This document shows positions 62,892 through 64,000 of a DNA stretch of 64,000 nt, piece after piece. The translations under genes were made by a program, and so were the position numbers. Below the pieces are notes generated by a model. It did not search any database and was not told the origin of the DNA. It was given only the letters and a program-made list of their open reading frames with translations. Source of the DNA: Flavobacteriales bacterium (GTDB lineage: Bacteria > Bacteroidota > Bacteroidia > Flavobacteriales > Flavobacteriaceae); NCBI GenBank assembly GCA_017303755.1, contig JAFLBS010000001.1, forward strand, positions 1,168,330-1,232,329. The letters run 5' to 3'. Position 1 is the stretch's first letter. Every line of letters begins with the position of its first letter.

Positions 62892-64000
62892 ATGAAAAGA
62901 CTATTAACTTATTTAATTATCCTTTCATCTTTCAGAATTATTGCGCAACCTGCAAATAATAACTGTGCCAGCGCTACGAATTTAACGGTAAACGGATCTC
63001 TTTTATGCGCGCAAAACATGGCCTCTTCTAATCTGCAGGCTAGCGAGTGTACAGTAAGTTATGGAGGCGGTACATCCGGTGCATCAGTTTGGTATAGTTT
63101 TACGGCAAGTCAAACTTCCATGGTTCTAAATTTTCTACTTACAAATACTCCGGGATGTTACCCAATTATTTCCGTATTTGGGCCATTTGCAAGCGTTGCA
63201 GGAGGATGTTCAACAGCAGGGGTTTTTGGTGCTCCTTGCGGTGGAGCCCCGGCATATAATTGGACTACCAATAATAATTATCAAGGGGCTGAAACTTCTT
63301 TTTATTTATTATCGAATGGTGATTCGGGAAACCATCCACTCTTAACAGGCTTAACTGTTGGGGGCGTTTATTTAATCCGAATTCAAAGTGCTAGTGGTGG
63401 TGGATGTGGTGCTACTTTACCTAACTTTTGTATAAGTGTAGCCACTCCTGCGGCGAATTCCAGCCCACCTACTGCTTCTGCTATTAACGCTTGTGGCGTT
63501 ACTTTCACAGGTACAACTAATGGTGGATATTATAATAACGGTGCAGAAAACGGTGGAGGATTTGGTCAGTTAGATAATAATGCCGGTACCACTTGTCCTT
63601 CATGTGTAACTCCCGGTGATGATGTAAATTTTGTTATTAATAACATTTCATGGTACACATTCTGCGCCTCTTCGGCAGGCACATGGAATGTACAATTCTC
63701 AGTGAGTAATTGTGTGTTAGCTGCTCCGAATAATGGTGCTCAAATTGCAGTGTTTACAGGAACAACAACCGCACTAACACAAGTATGGCAAAGTACTCCT
63801 TCTTGTGGAGGATTAGGAAATGGTCAGGTACCAAATGGCTGTTCGGTTACTTCTTCTAACTTTAATGTAGCTGCGGGCCAATGTGCTTACATGGCTGTAG
63901 ATGGATTTGCCGGAGATGCTTGTAATTATTCCATTGTACTAACAAACGTACTGGGTGGATGTAATGTATTACCTGTAGAATTGAATGGTTTCACCGCTAA
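62892..64000 (+). CDS. Large secreted Cys-containing protein, probably T9SS cargo (partial)
   Basis: The ATG at 62892 opens a signal peptide (MKRLLTYLIILSSFRIIAQ), then at least 350 residues with no stop before the window end. It has paired Cys and glycine-rich loops (NNCASATNLTV, GGTSGASVWYSFTA, GGGCGATLPNF, ISWYTFCASSAGTW). These resemble two tandem beta-sandwich domains like those in Flavobacteriia T9SS proteins. The visible end, CNVLPVELNGFTA, is the stretch that normally comes just before a T9SS type A sorting domain. The remainder lies outside the window. Confidence 0.75.
   Translation, partial: MKRLLTYLIILSSFRIIAQPANNNCASATNLTVNGSLLCAQNMASSNLQASECTVSYGGGTSGASVWYSFTASQTSMVLNFLLTNTPGCYPIISVFGPFASVAGGCSTAGVFGAPCGGAPAYNWTTNNNYQGAETSFYLLSNGDSGNHPLLTGLTVGGVYLIRIQSASGGGCGATLPNFCISVATPAANSSPPTASAINACGVTFTGTTNGGYYNNGAENGGGFGQLDNNAGTTCPSCVTPGDDVNFVINNISWYTFCASSAGTWNVQFSVSNCVLAAPNNGAQIAVFTGTTTALTQVWQSTPSCGGLGNGQVPNGCSVTSSNFNVAAGQCAYMAVDGFAGDACNYSIVLTNVLGGCNVLPVELNGFTA

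Noticed and set aside
1-64000. tRNA or rRNA genes, phage, transposase
   Set aside because: None recognised by eye on either strand.

Overview
The window is chromosomal DNA from a member of the Bacteroidota, most likely a Flavobacterium or close relative. The evidence is low GC content, Bacteroidota-type promoters (TTG, then about 17-23 bases, then TAnnTTTG), type IX secretion (T9SS) sorting domains, and flavobacterial family genes (DUF5686, DUF3098, DUF4271, ATP-type PEP carboxykinase, MMPL/RND next to asnS, pyrH-frr). I saw no rRNA, tRNA, CRISPR array or transposase gene.

Positions 1-25,260 are the accessory part and the most interesting. An eight-gene minus-strand operon of about 19.4 kb (25,172 down to 5,781) encodes a Skp/OmpH-like chaperone, a lipoprotein, a 2,035-residue RHS-type partner, a 190-residue detached YD-repeat piece, a small secreted protein, a 3,514-residue secreted RHS polymorphic toxin with a papain-like C-terminal tip, and a small putative immunity protein. 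Downstream of it lie two 'orphan' cassettes. Each has an RHS core fragment fused to a different C-terminal tip, followed by a lipoprotein that is probably the cognate immunity protein. The cassettes share the same RHS core sequence with the main gene and share a leader with each other. They alternate with plus-strand NHL-repeat/T9SS genes whose 3' ends and terminator hairpins are also duplicated. The order NHL gene, terminator, immunity, toxin tip, leader is therefore repeated two and a half times. This looks like a toxin-tip reservoir able to recombine with the main RHS gene.

Positions 25,260-26,183 are about 0.9 kb of AT-rich DNA with no recognisable gene. From 26,184 to 62,386 the window is mostly housekeeping: a beta-barrel protein, a PAP2-like membrane protein, an ORF6N protein, rpoN, asnS, an MMPL/RND transporter, a CPA2 antiporter, a DUF5686 protein, an LRR/T9SS protein, frr, pyrH, a patatin, a thioredoxin-like protein, truB, uppP, a DUF3098 protein, ftsX, leuS, a zinc metallopeptidase, an Lrp regulator, a saccharopine dehydrogenase-like protein, DUF3108 and DUF423 proteins, pckA, hemD, a DUF4271 protein, a DPM1-like glycosyltransferase and dihydroorotase. 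Between 49.4 and 55.4 kb there are several short dispersed repeats, including one copy lying in frame inside leuS.

Positions 62,387-64,000 hold overlapping palindromes, a good promoter, a small secreted protein and the start of a large cysteine-containing secreted protein that runs off the window.
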